From contig NZ_SOBW01000007.1 of assembly GCF_004364975.1 (NCBI RefSeq), positions 62,001 to 126,000 on the forward strand: DNA of 64,000 nucleotides, in the 5' to 3' direction. Position numbers and translations under genes: made by a program. This DNA comes from Gelidibacter sediminis. GTDB lineage: Bacteria; Bacteroidota; Bacteroidia; Flavobacteriales; Flavobacteriaceae. The notes below the pieces were generated by a model. That model did no database searches. It saw nothing but the letters and a program-made list of their open reading frames with translations, and had not been told where the DNA came from. Positions within the stretch are counted from its first letter, which is position 1, and each line of letters starts with the position of its first letter. Of this stretch, positions 42,991 through 51,557 are shown in pieces.

Positions 42991-45177
42991 TTAGTTAGTA
43001 AACAACAATTCGCGATATTTTGTCATTGGCCAAATTTCATCATCTACCAATAATTCCAATTTATCACAATGGTATCGAATGCTATCAAAAAGAGGTTTCA
43101 CTTTATGACAATAATCATGCGCTTTTTGTTCATAATCTTCTAGCAAATTAGCCGTACGCCTCTCATCTGTCATTCTGGTAACATCAGAATTGATTGACGA
43201 AATATGTCCAGAAATATCTTCGATTAAATTGAGTTGCTCCTGTGCGAATTTTTTAAATTCTGAACCGTATATTTCTTTTAAACCCACAACATTTTTAATC
43301 AATCTGTTTTGATACTGCACGGCAATTGGCACAATATGGTTACGGGCAATGTCCCCTAACACACGGCCTTCAATTTGAATACGCATCACATAGTCTTCCA
43401 TCTCAATTTCATAACGCGCCTCGGATTCCACTTTATTCATGACCCCCATTTCCTCGAAAAGTTTGATGGCTTTTTTAGACACTTTGGCCTTTAAAGCCTC
43501 TGGCGTTGTTCTATGATTGCTAAGTCCGCGTTTTTTAGCTTCCTTCTCCCATGCTTCGCCGTACCCATTTCCTTCAAAAAGAATCTTTTTGGAGTTTTTA
43601 ATGTATTCTCTTAACACGTTAAAAATGGCATCATCCTTTTTCATCGCATTTTTCTTGATCAATTTATCAACTTCCACTTTAAAATCAGTCAATTGCTTAG
43701 CTACAATAGTATTCAGGACTGTCATCGGATTTCCACAGTTGGCTGTAGAACCCACAGCTCTAAATTCAAATTTATTACCCGTAAAAGCAAATGGGGAGGT
43801 TCTATTTCTATCCGTGTTATCAAGCAATACATCAGGAATCTTACCGACAACATTTAATTTTAGGTCTGTTTTTTCCTGAGGTGACAATTTACCGTCGGTC
43901 ACATTTTCCAATTCATTCAATACATTGGTCAATTGCTCCCCAATAAAAATCGACATAATAGCCGGCGGCGCTTCATTTGCTCCCAAACGATGATCATTAC
44001 CCGCAGAAGCAATGGCAGCTCTGAGTAGCTCTTCATTGTCATTTACCGCTTTAATCGTATTGATAAAAAAGGTTAAGAATTGTAAGTTGCTCATTGGGGT
44101 TTTACCCGGGCCCAACAGATTGACTCCAGTATCAGTACTTAAGCTCCAGTTATTATGTTTGCCTGACCCATTAACCCCAGCAAATGGTTTTTCATGGAAC
44201 AACACCTTAAAATTATGACGCTCTGAAACCTTATCCATCACATCCATTAATAAAGAATTATGGTCAACCGCCAAATTGGCCTCATCAAATATAGGCGCCA
44301 ATTCAAATTGGTTAGGAGCTACTTCATTATGTCTTGTTTTAACCGGTATTCCTAACAGCATACACTCTTTCTCCAAATCTCTCATATACGCCAAGGCCCT
44401 TGCTGGAATAGAACCAAAATAATGATCGTCTAACTGCTGTCCTTTTGCGGCAGAGTGCCCCAAAAGCGTGCGGCCAGTTTGTACAATATCTGGGCGCGAG
44501 GCGGCCAGAGCACTGTCAACTAAAAAATACTCTTGTTCCCACCCTAAAGAGGTATTTACTTTTTTGACGTTCTTATCAAAGTATTTGCAAACGGCAACGG
44601 CTGCGTTATCCATAGCATATAACGCACGTAACAATGGTGTTTTGTAATCTAAAGCTTCACCCGTGTACGATACAAAAACTGTAGGTATACAGAGTGCTGT
44701 GCCATAAATAAACGCTGGAGAGGTAGGGTCCCAAGCCGTATAACCACGAGCTTCAAAAGTGTTTCTAATTCCTCCGTTGGGAAAACTTGATGCATCAGGT
44801 TCTTGCTGCACCAATTGTGAACCACCAAATTTTTCAATAGCCAATCCGTTTCCTATGGTCTCAAAAAATGCATCATGTTTTTCAGCAGTAGAGCCGGTTA
44901 ACGGCTGAAACCAGTGGGTATAATGTGTAGCACCTTTAGAAATGGCCCATTCTTTCATCCCTGTGGATATATGGTCAGCCACTGATCGGTCTATTTTAGT
45001 TCCATTCTGCATGGCAGCCATGACGCTGTTAAATGCTTCTTTAGTCAGAAATTGGCGCATAGTGGCCTCATTAAAAACATTTCTTCCGAAAAGTTCTGAA
45101 CGTCGTTCAATTTCTTCTACATGGACTGGTTTACGATCGAGAGTTTTTTTAATTGCGTGGAAACGTAGGGTTGACAT
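42991..45177 (-). CDS. glnN: Glutamine synthetase type III
   Basis: A 728-residue dodecameric GlnN-type glutamine synthetase, the main ammonium-assimilation enzyme in many Bacteroidota. Seen: ELFGRNVFNEATMRQFL near the start, FQPLTGSTAEKHDAF, GWEQEYFLVD, KTRHNEVAPNQFELAPIFDEAN, LFHEKPFAGVNGSGKHNNWS, NEAPPAIMSIFIG and NRTSPFAFTGNKFEFRAVGS; these are the type III catalytic motifs. The frame extends to 45234, but MSTLRFHAIKKTL at 45177 is the usual start and a TACTTTTG box lies 29 bases before it. It is single-gene, with a terminator. Confidence 0.95.
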   Translation of the reverse strand: MSTLRFHAIKKTLDRKPVHVEEIERRSELFGRNVFNEATMRQFLTKEAFNSVMAAMQNGTKIDRSVADHISTGMKEWAISKGATHYTHWFQPLTGSTAEKHDAFFETIGNGLAIEKFGGSQLVQQEPDASSFPNGGIRNTFEARGYTAWDPTSPAFIYGTALCIPTVFVSYTGEALDYKTPLLRALYAMDNAAVAVCKYFDKNVKKVNTSLGWEQEYFLVDSALAASRPDIVQTGRTLLGHSAAKGQQLDDHYFGSIPARALAYMRDLEKECMLLGIPVKTRHNEVAPNQFELAPIFDEANLAVDHNSLLMDVMDKVSERHNFKVLFHEKPFAGVNGSGKHNNWSLSTDTGVNLLGPGKTPMSNLQFLTFFINTIKAVNDNEELLRAAIASAGNDHRLGANEAPPAIMSIFIGEQLTNVLNELENVTDGKLSPQEKTDLKLNVVGKIPDVLLDNTDRNRTSPFAFTGNKFEFRAVGSTANCGNPMTVLNTIVAKQLTDFKVEVDKLIKKNAMKKDDAIFNVLREYIKNSKKILFEGNGYGEAWEKEAKKRGLSNHRTTPEALKAKVSKKAIKLFEEMGVMNKVESEARYEIEMEDYVMRIQIEGRVLGDIARNHIVPIAVQYQNRLIKNVVGLKEIYGSEFKKFAQEQLNLIEDISGHISSINSDVTRMTDERRTANLLEDYEQKAHDYCHKVKPLFDSIRYHCDKLELLVDDEIWPMTKYRELLFTN

Positions 45178-45205
45178 AATTATATATTTTATTAAACTTA
45201 TAGGA

Positions 45206-45213
45206 CAAAAGTA
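45206..45213 (-). promoter_or_regulatory. -7 box of glnN
   Basis: TACTTTTG on the minus strand, downstream of the longer alternative start, so it decides for ATG 45177. Confidence 0.55.
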
Positions 45214-45297
45214 TAAAAAAATGATATAAATCATGTTTATACCCTAAAATATTTAGGGTGTAACATTAAAAATTATGATATTCTCAGTTTTTACCCC

Positions 45298-46251
45298 CTA
45301 ATTTTCGATATAGAAGGCTAAAAAGATAAAAATTAAGTAGGCCGATAGTAGTATAAACCCCTTCAATCTTCCCAATTCTAATTTTTTAGGTAGAAATACC
45401 ATGGGCAATAACACAAATGCAAAGGCAATCATCCAAAACATGTCACTGGTCAAGATCTTAGGACTGTTCACAACAATTGGTTGAATTATAGCGGTAATAC
45501 CAAGAACTGAGGCGATGTTAAATATATTGGATCCAATTAAATTTCCAAGTGAAATTGCTTTCTCTTTTTTTAAAGCTGCAATAACTGATGCGGCCAGCTC
45601 AGGAACGCTTGTGCCAATGGCTACCATGGTAACAGAGATAACACGCTCACTCACCCCAAAAGAAACGGCCATTTCTTTAGCTCCAAAAACCAGCCATTCA
45701 CTTCCAAAATACAACGCTGCTCCACCGATTAACAACCAAACAATTATCTTAAAGCCAGAGGTGACTTGCAGCGTATCGTCCACATCATCTATTTCTATAT
45801 TTGGAGCATTTCTAGAACGCCTAATTAAGACCACAAGAAATATAATTATTGAAATCAGCAACGCAGCACCTTCCCATCTGTCTAAGATATAACCACTTTG
45901 CAACATAAAATAGAGCACTATAGACAGCAACATCATCATAGGCCAATTGAGCTTATAAAAGTCTTTATCCACTCCCAATGGCGAAATGAGCGCTGTAATC
46001 CCTAACACCAATCCGATGTTGGCAATATTTGACCCGATAACGTTTCCTAATGAAATATCTGAAGACCCATCTAAGGCGGCCTGCAAACTCACCAATAATT
46101 CAGGCGCTGAAGTTGCAAAGGACACTACAGTCATTCCAATAACAAGTTTGGAGATATTAAATTTAAATGATAGTGCTACTGATGAACGCACTAAAAATTC
46201 ACCTCCAACTACCAATAGGACCAATCCTAATACAACCCAGACAATGCTCAT
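45298..46251 (-). CDS. Calcium/sodium antiporter (CaCA family, YrbG-like)
   Basis: A 317-residue inner-membrane cation exchanger with about ten helices in two inverted halves. Each half has the alpha repeat: SFATSAPELLVSLQAAL...SLGNVIGSNIANIGLVLG (about 45-85) and AIGTSVPELAASVIAAL...SLGNLIGSNIFNIASVLG (about 210-250), with the conserved acidic E and the GN.IGSN signature in both. A short DD-containing cytoplasmic loop (EIDDVDDTLQ) joins the halves. It would expel Ca2+ against Na+. It is divergent from blaI. Confidence 0.93.
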   Translation of the reverse strand: MSIVWVVLGLVLLVVGGEFLVRSSVALSFKFNISKLVIGMTVVSFATSAPELLVSLQAALDGSSDISLGNVIGSNIANIGLVLGITALISPLGVDKDFYKLNWPMMMLLSIVLYFMLQSGYILDRWEGAALLISIIIFLVVLIRRSRNAPNIEIDDVDDTLQVTSGFKIIVWLLIGGAALYFGSEWLVFGAKEMAVSFGVSERVISVTMVAIGTSVPELAASVIAALKKEKAISLGNLIGSNIFNIASVLGITAIIQPIVVNSPKILTSDMFWMIAFAFVLLPMVFLPKKLELGRLKGFILLSAYLIFIFLAFYIEN

Positions 46252-46418
46252 AATTATTTTTTTTTGCGAAGATACTATAATCGTATTATGTAGAAAGCAT
46301 TGCCGTTTGTCAATCTTAAATTTTCTATACTACGGCACCATATTAAAGTTGTTGCACTGCATATCACAAGCCAATTTAACGGTTATTAAAAATTTAAAAA
46401 CTATAAATTCAGTTAAAT

Positions 46419-46461
46419 AACTATTAAAATAGTTGATTAACTAGAAAAATAGTTATATTTG
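46419..46461 (+). promoter_or_regulatory. Promoter and paired operator of the BlaI-M56 operon
   Basis: TTG (46433-46435), 18-base spacer, TATATTTG (46454-46461). Dyad 1 AACTATT-AA-AATAGTT (46419-46434) covers the -33 side; dyad 2 AACTA-N6-TAGTT (46439-46454) lies 20 bases on and touches the -7 box. Two dyads two helical turns apart over a promoter are what a dimeric BlaI-type repressor would need for autoregulation. Confidence 0.65.
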
Positions 46462-46503
46462 TTTCGTTCAGAATAAATTCTGTCATTTTAAATATACACG
46501 ACC

Positions 46504-46872
46504 ATGCAAAAACTCACCAATAAAGAAGAAGAGATCATGCACATTATATGGAAACTCAAAAAAGCTTTCGTAAAAGATGTCCTATCGGAAATTAAACAAG
46601 ACCAACCTCATTATAACACCTTATCTACCATCATTAGGAATTTAGAAGACAAAGGATATGTTAGCTATCATGCGTATGGCAAAACCCACCAATATTACCC
46701 GATAGTTACAAAAGAAGCTTATAAAAAGCGCTTTATGAGTACAGCTATCGAAAATTACTTCAATAATTCTTATAAAAACGTAGTGTCATTTTTTGCAAAG
46801 GAAGAAAAAATAAGTGTTGATGAACTAAAAGAAATTATTGCACTCATTGAAAAAAAAAATAAAACCTCATAA
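46504..46872 (+). CDS. BlaI/MecI/CopY family repressor
   Basis: A 122-residue winged-helix repressor: LTNKEEEIMHIIWKLKKAFVKDVLSEI (about 3-29), NTLSTIIRNLEDKGYVSYHAYGKTHQYYPI (recognition helix and wing, about 38-67), then a dimerisation tail SVDELKEIIALIEKK. In BlaI/MecI, cleavage in the tail by the M56 partner relieves repression; the equivalent segment here is NVVSFFAKEEKIS. The M56 gene starts 2 bases after its stop, forming the classic pair. Paired dyads overlap the promoter. Confidence 0.9.
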   Translation: MQKLTNKEEEIMHIIWKLKKAFVKDVLSEIKQDQPHYNTLSTIIRNLEDKGYVSYHAYGKTHQYYPIVTKEAYKKRFMSTAIENYFNNSYKNVVSFFAKEEKISVDELKEIIALIEKKNKTS

Positions 46873-46874
46873 TT

Positions 46875-48614
46875 ATGGAATATTTTCTGAAAGCAAGTGC
46901 CGTAATGACCATTTTCTATGGTTGTTACATCATATTTCTGCAACGCGAAACGTTTTATGACGCCAACAGATGGTTTTTATTATTGGGGCTGCTTACTGCT
47001 GTGATTTTTCCTTTAATGGTAATTCCTATTTATATTGAAGTTTCTACAACACCTACTACTGTATTTGCGGCAACCACAACAACCACCCCACCAAGCTCTC
47101 AAACTCTTGATCTGACAACACTCCTTTTATGGGGCTATGTGTTAGGTTTAAGCTTTTTTTTAGGGAGATTCATTGTCCAACTTTTTTCAATAATTTCCCT
47201 TATAAAAAAACATCATAAAACTAAAGGTGATGGCTATACCATTTTAGAAACGACACAAAACCCCGCGCCGTTTTCATTTTTTAAATGGGTCATTTACAAT
47301 CCGACGCAATTTGATGCGCAAGAACGCCAACTCATTCTTGAACATGAAAAAGTGCACGCATTTCAGAACCACAGCGTAGACGTTCTTATCATGGACCTGG
47401 CAACCGTTGTGTTTTGGTGTAATCCTTTTGTATGGTTGTACAAGACAGCGCTCAAACAAAATCTAGAGTTTATTGCCGATCATCATACCCAAAAACGTAC
47501 GTGCTGTGATGAGCGCTATCAAAAACTATTGCTTAAAACGAGTATACCAGCAGCACAATATATCAGTATAAACCCATTTTATAATTCAACCATAAAAAAA
47601 AGAATCCTTATGTTACACAAAACAAAATCAAGCCTTATGAACACTTGGAAATACAGCACAATCATCCCTATTTTGGCTCTTTTTGCCACGACCTTCAATA
47701 CCGAAACCATCGCCCAGACCACTTCAGATACCAACGTATCCACTCCTAACGATCAGCAAAACATTCTAAAGTTTATTTTAACAAAAGACACCAAAAAAGA
47801 GCAATTGGATATGATAAAGGATAAACTTAACCATAAAGGTGCCTCTATAACTTTTGAGAGTGTAGAACGCAATTCAAAAAATGAAATTACAGGCATTCAT
47901 ATTGCGTATAAATATAAGGGCAAACTTGTAACGCATTTAAAAAATTCATCCAAGCCCATTACTTCCATTGAGATTTCAATGAATCCTTCCAACGACAGTA
48001 TCAGTATTGGAGATCAAACTTCCGCCCTGAGTCAAACGATAGAAATTAAGAACGATGACAGCGCTCAAATAGCGGGTTTTGAAACTGATTCCAAGAATGA
48101 GCCAATCTTAACCCTTGTCAATAAATTTAAATCTAATTCAGTGAGTAAAGATTCCGTTTTTATTTCTAATACCACAGACAAAGTTCACAACAGAAACTCA
48201 AATCAGAGGAAAGACATAATTATCAAAAATAATGACAATGAGGCCTCTAAATATAACTATCAAAAAAATAAACCTCTAATCCTTTTAAATGACAAGGAAC
48301 TCACTGATCAGCAGATGAACGCCATAGACCCGAACACTATTGCCTCAATCAATGTTTTGAAGGATGAGAGTGATACCAAAAAATATGGGGAAAAAGGAAA
48401 AAATGGTGTCATAATTATTCATCTTAAAGAAGATTTGGACACTCATGCGCAGCCTCTATATATTTTAGATGGCGAAGAAATCGATAAATCGGCTATGGAG
48501 TCCATAAGTCCTGACAGCATTGAATCTGTTGAAGTTTTAAAAAATAATGCCGCGATCAAAAAATATGGAGCTAAGGGAAAAAATGGCGTGATCATAATCA
48601 CTACAAAACCTTAA
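46875..48614 (+). CDS. BlaR1-type M56 metalloprotease with two TonB-plug-like repeats
   Basis: A 579-residue membrane sensor-protease. Helices near 1-20, 32-52 and 80-105 lead to the cytoplasmic zinc protease HEKVH (157-161) with downstream E in NLEFIADHH (about 200), then a further helix near 255. The outer part ends in two tandem copies of a TonB-receptor plug-like segment (about 467-521 and 527-579), each with P-L-x-x-L-(D/N) .. IDPNTIASINVLKD / ISPDSIESVEVLKN and YG.KGKNGVIII. No penicillin-binding domain is present, so the signal is not obviously a beta-lactam. It partners the BlaI-like repressor. Confidence 0.85.
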   Translation: MEYFLKASAVMTIFYGCYIIFLQRETFYDANRWFLLLGLLTAVIFPLMVIPIYIEVSTTPTTVFAATTTTTPPSSQTLDLTTLLLWGYVLGLSFFLGRFIVQLFSIISLIKKHHKTKGDGYTILETTQNPAPFSFFKWVIYNPTQFDAQERQLILEHEKVHAFQNHSVDVLIMDLATVVFWCNPFVWLYKTALKQNLEFIADHHTQKRTCCDERYQKLLLKTSIPAAQYISINPFYNSTIKKRILMLHKTKSSLMNTWKYSTIIPILALFATTFNTETIAQTTSDTNVSTPNDQQNILKFILTKDTKKEQLDMIKDKLNHKGASITFESVERNSKNEITGIHIAYKYKGKLVTHLKNSSKPITSIEISMNPSNDSISIGDQTSALSQTIEIKNDDSAQIAGFETDSKNEPILTLVNKFKSNSVSKDSVFISNTTDKVHNRNSNQRKDIIIKNNDNEASKYNYQKNKPLILLNDKELTDQQMNAIDPNTIASINVLKDESDTKKYGEKGKNGVIIIHLKEDLDTHAQPLYILDGEEIDKSAMESISPDSIESVEVLKNNAAIKKYGAKGKNGVIIITTKP

Positions 48615-48639
48615 CAAAGATTACAATTACGTATCCAAA

Positions 48640-48688
48640 ATGGAGCGAAGAACACTTAGCTGTCAAGTGTCTTCGGCTCCATTTTTTT
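48640..48688 (+). terminator. Terminator of the BlaI-M56 operon
   Basis: A long stem (TGGAGC(C)GAAG.ACACTT type, one bulge) with its complement ending GGCTCCA, followed by TTTTTTT; 26 bases after the M56 stop. Confidence 0.85.
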
Positions 48689-49286
48689 ATATAAACCATC
48701 TGAATTTGTTAGACATATCCGTCATTGGATATTCATTACCTTCTACAGATAGCTTTGTCCCAATAAAATGGAGTCGACGCTTGGACTATGTATTACTAAA
48801 CTCGACATTCCGATTCAGATAGATTGTCTCGCGATAAAAGATAAAATTCGCAATTACTTCAATTTTCAGGACGAAATTCGCCTATGTATTACAAAACACC
48901 ACAAAATGACCCCTTCAATTCTTACAGTATAAAACTTTACATATACAATTCTGTTTCAATATATAACTTTAATCAAGAGTTTATTGTAAAATTCGAAATG
49001 TAATTGATAATTTTACTATAAAACATAAAGTCAAATTTATTAATAACAACCTAAGTATTTGGATATTAGAATGTAAATCCTATATCTTCATAAGGCAATT
49101 GCAATTAAACCTTATATATGAACCATCTAAATACTACGCTCATGATCACAATTGTCAAAATTATAATCGATATTGTTTTTTCGATTTAGTAAACAAAAAA
49201 CACTAAGCAAAACTCAGTTCTAGAATGAGTTTATACTTAGTTTAACCACACCTCTGTATTGTTAAATATTTAAGCATTAAAAGTTT
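48689..49286. other. AT-rich intergenic stretch without a supported gene
   Basis: About 600 bases, richer in A+T than the flanks, with stops in all frames. It holds a 23-codon hydrophobic ORF (49118-49189) and a nested inverted repeat (49200-49241: ACTAAG/CTTAGT outside AAACTCA/TGAGTTT). Neither has enough support to call a gene, though a small RNA or toxic peptide is conceivable. Confidence 0.5.
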
Positions 49287-49294
49287 TATCTTTG
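49287..49294 (+). promoter_or_regulatory. -7 box of the 50-residue basic protein gene
   Basis: TATCTTTG, 25 bases before ATG 49319. Confidence 0.5.
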
Positions 49295-49318
49295 TAATAA
49301 ACGCAATATTAGGTTTCC

Positions 49319-49471
49319 ATGAAAAAAAACTTCTTCAAAATATTAGCAAAACTCAACAAAGTACTGCTCCCAAGCTACTCAAAAAAGGGTCTTGACCTCT
49401 CAAAAGCGTCCACATTGGAAATGGCCATCATTGGATGGCGCGTTTTTGTAACGAAACAAGCTATAGATTAA
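49319..49471 (+). CDS. 50-residue basic protein
   Basis: Short ORF of 50 residues, MKKNFFKILAKLNKVLLPSY at the start and MAIIGWRVFVTKQAID at the end, with an S-K-K-G-L-D-L-S-K-A-S-T-L-E middle. It has ten lysine/arginine residues and a helical first half. I recall nearly identical short proteins in other flavobacteria, listed only as hypothetical. It lies 62 bases upstream of the rhlE-type gene, which has a second promoter box, so the two may be separate units. The function is unknown. Confidence 0.65.
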   Translation: MKKNFFKILAKLNKVLLPSYSKKGLDLSKASTLEMAIIGWRVFVTKQAID

Positions 49472-49509
49472 TACGCACTTCCCTTACAAATTGCCACTTT
49501 ATTTTCTGT

Positions 49510-49517
49510 TATCTTTG
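49510..49517 (+). promoter_or_regulatory. -7 box of the DEAD-box helicase gene
   Basis: TATCTTTG, 17 bases before ATG 49534. Confidence 0.55.
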
Positions 49518-49533
49518 CAGAAAATAATCGATA

Positions 49534-50775
49534 ATGTCATTTAAGGATTTACAACTCAATAAAACTATCTTAAAAGCAGTAACTGAATCTGGGTACGACA
49601 CACCAACTTTAGTTCAAGAACAAACAATTCCTTTAGTTTTAGCTGGCAAAGATGTCATTGCATCCGCACAAACCGGAACAGGAAAGACCGCTGCTTTTGC
49701 CTTGCCAATTTTACAGCTCCTTTTTGACAAACAAATGGAATCAAAGAAAGGAAAAAAAATACGCGCTTTAATTATCAGTCCAACCAGAGAATTGGCCATA
49801 CAAATATCTCAAAATTTCAAAACCTACAGTGCCCATACCAATTTGAAAACCATGGTAATTTTTGGGGGTACATCTATTGAACCTCAAATTGATCTCTTAA
49901 AAAAAGGTGTAGATATTGTGATTGCTACACCCGGACGATTACTCGATTTGCACAAGCAGGACATCATCAACTTAGATTATGTAGAAACCTTGGTATTAGA
50001 TGAAGCAGATTTGATGTTGGATATGGGGTTTATTGATGATGTTACCAAAATTGTGCGACTCTGCCCTGAAAACAAACAGACATTATTATTTTCGGCCACT
50101 ATGCCTTATAAAGTGGAGCAATTGGCGACTTCAATATTAAAATCGCCCGAGCGTGTTGAAGTAACGCCTACCTCATCAGCCGCTAAAAATGTGAGTCAAG
50201 TGTTGTACTATGTTCCAAAACGGAATAAAATTGAACTTTGCCTTCATCTGTTACGAAATACCATTAAAGGGAATATCCTAATATTCAGGCGCACAAAATT
50301 TGGCGTAGATAAATTAGAACAGACCTTACTTAAAAATGGCTATAAAGTAGAAAGTTTCCACGGCGATAAGTCTCAAAGTGATCGACAGGCAGCATTAGGT
50401 AAATTTAAGCACGGCCAAGCCAATATCTTAATTGCCACAGATGTTGCCGCACGAGGAATAGATATTGATGAGCTGGATGCAGTAGTTAATTTTGATATGC
50501 CTAATATTCCGGAAACCTATGTGCACCGTATTGGGAGAACAGGACGTGCGGGACATTTTGGTACTTCTTTTTCGTTTTGTTCAGCTGACGAAAAGACCTA
50601 CGTTAAAAGTATTCAACAGCTGATTAATACTCAAATTCCGGTAGAGGATGATCACCCTTACCCATTAGATCCACAAGCGAAACCTATAATTCACACCTCT
50701 AAAAAAACGGGTAGTAAACACAAAAAAGGGCGTAAAGGACAAGGCTCTAAAAGCAAGAAAAAGCGATGGTATTAA
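49534..50775 (+). CDS. DEAD-box RNA helicase, RhlE type
   Basis: A 413-residue ATP-dependent RNA helicase. Motifs in order: Q-motif F..L.L...I..A....GY..PT.VQ, I AQTGTGKT (about 45), PTRELA, VIATPGRLLDL, II VLDEADLMLDMGF, III FSATMP, IV ILIFRRTKFGV, V ATDVAARGIDIDELDAVVNFD, VI HRIGRTGRAG. The C-terminal tail is short and lysine-rich (KKTGSKHKKGRKGQGSKSKKKRWY), likely for RNA contact. RhlE/SrmB-like enzymes help ribosome assembly and cold adaptation. The next gene (SMR pump) follows 46 bases later. Confidence 0.94.
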   Translation: MSFKDLQLNKTILKAVTESGYDTPTLVQEQTIPLVLAGKDVIASAQTGTGKTAAFALPILQLLFDKQMESKKGKKIRALIISPTRELAIQISQNFKTYSAHTNLKTMVIFGGTSIEPQIDLLKKGVDIVIATPGRLLDLHKQDIINLDYVETLVLDEADLMLDMGFIDDVTKIVRLCPENKQTLLFSATMPYKVEQLATSILKSPERVEVTPTSSAAKNVSQVLYYVPKRNKIELCLHLLRNTIKGNILIFRRTKFGVDKLEQTLLKNGYKVESFHGDKSQSDRQAALGKFKHGQANILIATDVAARGIDIDELDAVVNFDMPNIPETYVHRIGRTGRAGHFGTSFSFCSADEKTYVKSIQQLINTQIPVEDDHPYPLDPQAKPIIHTSKKTGSKHKKGRKGQGSKSKKKRWY

Positions 50776-50820
50776 AACACATGCCATTTATCATTGCTCA
50801 TAAAAAGATTTAAAAATAAC

Positions 50821-51147
50821 ATGAATTGGATACTATTAATTCTTGGGGGTTTATTTGAAGTGGGCTTTGCCGCCTGCTTGGGTAAGGCAAAATATGCATC
50901 GGGTACTGCCGCAACGTGGTGGTATATTGGTTTTGTGGTATGCCTGACCATTAGCATGCTCCTTTTAATTAAGGCTACCGAGACTTTGCCAATTGGGACG
51001 GCTTATGCGGTTTGGACGGGAATTGGGGCCGTTGGAACTGTATTAGTGGGCATTTTTATCTTTAAGGAATCGGCTGACTTTTGGCGTGTTTTTTTTCTGG
51101 CAACCCTTATTCTTTCAATTGTAGGTTTAAAATTTGTTTCTAATTAA
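50821..51147 (+). CDS. SMR family small multidrug/guanidinium exporter (SugE/Gdx-like)
   Basis: A 108-residue four-helix SMR protein. The essential membrane glutamate is E13 in ILGGLFEVGFAACLGKA; other marks are WWYIGFVVCLTISMLLLIKATETLPIGTAYAVWTGIGAVGTVLVGIFIFKE. Sequence AVWTGIGA with GFA near E13 is nearer SugE/Gdx (guanidinium exporter) than EmrE. The ORF runs back to 50794, but ATG 50821 (MNWILLILG) is right for the family. It works as an antiparallel dimer; no second SMR gene is near. Confidence 0.88.
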   Translation: MNWILLILGGLFEVGFAACLGKAKYASGTAATWWYIGFVVCLTISMLLLIKATETLPIGTAYAVWTGIGAVGTVLVGIFIFKESADFWRVFFLATLILSIVGLKFVSN

Positions 51148-51557
51148 GAGAATTTCCTTTGTCTTTTATCAATAAAGTATTTTAATATAGGTATTTGTGC
51201 GCAGAGCATCAATCCAAAAACAAGCATTGCGTAAGACGTTACCTGCTCCAACTTCAGTTTAGAAAAGAAATTGGTGATGTTAGTGGTTGCAATCACATAA
51301 AAATCAATAGCTTCAAACCATTCGCTGGTATCAGTTCCTGTACTCAAATAAACATAAATTACAAAAGCAGTCGCAATGCCAAAAACAATTAGCCAACCTG
51401 TTTTGGAAATTAATGGTTGATATACAGTTGCGGTACTTTTAGTGCTGACATATGACATGACCATCTTCGTAAAATCCGGGGACGGAGATTCAATGTGTGA
51501 TGATTTCATCACCTTTTCTACAACACTCTCCAATAATCTATCTGCGTTGTCCTTCAT
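51144..51557 (-). CDS. Putative membrane anti-sigma factor
   Basis: A 137-residue protein starting MKDNADRLLESVVEKVMKSS, with a soluble N-terminal region of about 48 residues, a helix (about 53-73), a loop, a second helix (about 105-125) and a basic end (KYFIDKRQRKFS). Its ATG overlaps the 3' end of the ECF sigma gene by 20 bases, so they are translationally coupled; the short cytoplasmic N-domain followed by membrane helices is the layout of an ECF anti-sigma. No zinc-binding ASD motif (HxxxCxxC) is present, so this is by position only. Confidence 0.6.
   Translation of the reverse strand: MKDNADRLLESVVEKVMKSSHIESPSPDFTKMVMSYVSTKSTATVYQPLISKTGWLIVFGIATAFVIYVYLSTGTDTSEWFEAIDFYVIATTNITNFFSKLKLEQVTSYAMLVFGLMLCAQIPILKYFIDKRQRKFS

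Noticed and set aside
45986-46420. 144-codon plus-strand ORF opposite the antiporter gene
   Set aside because: It is the antisense shadow of the CaCA antiporter, rich in Thr/Asn/Ile, with no recognisable domain.
48640-48822. 60-codon ORF after the M56 gene
   Set aside because: Its first third is the terminator hairpin of the BlaI-M56 operon and the rest shows no coding character.
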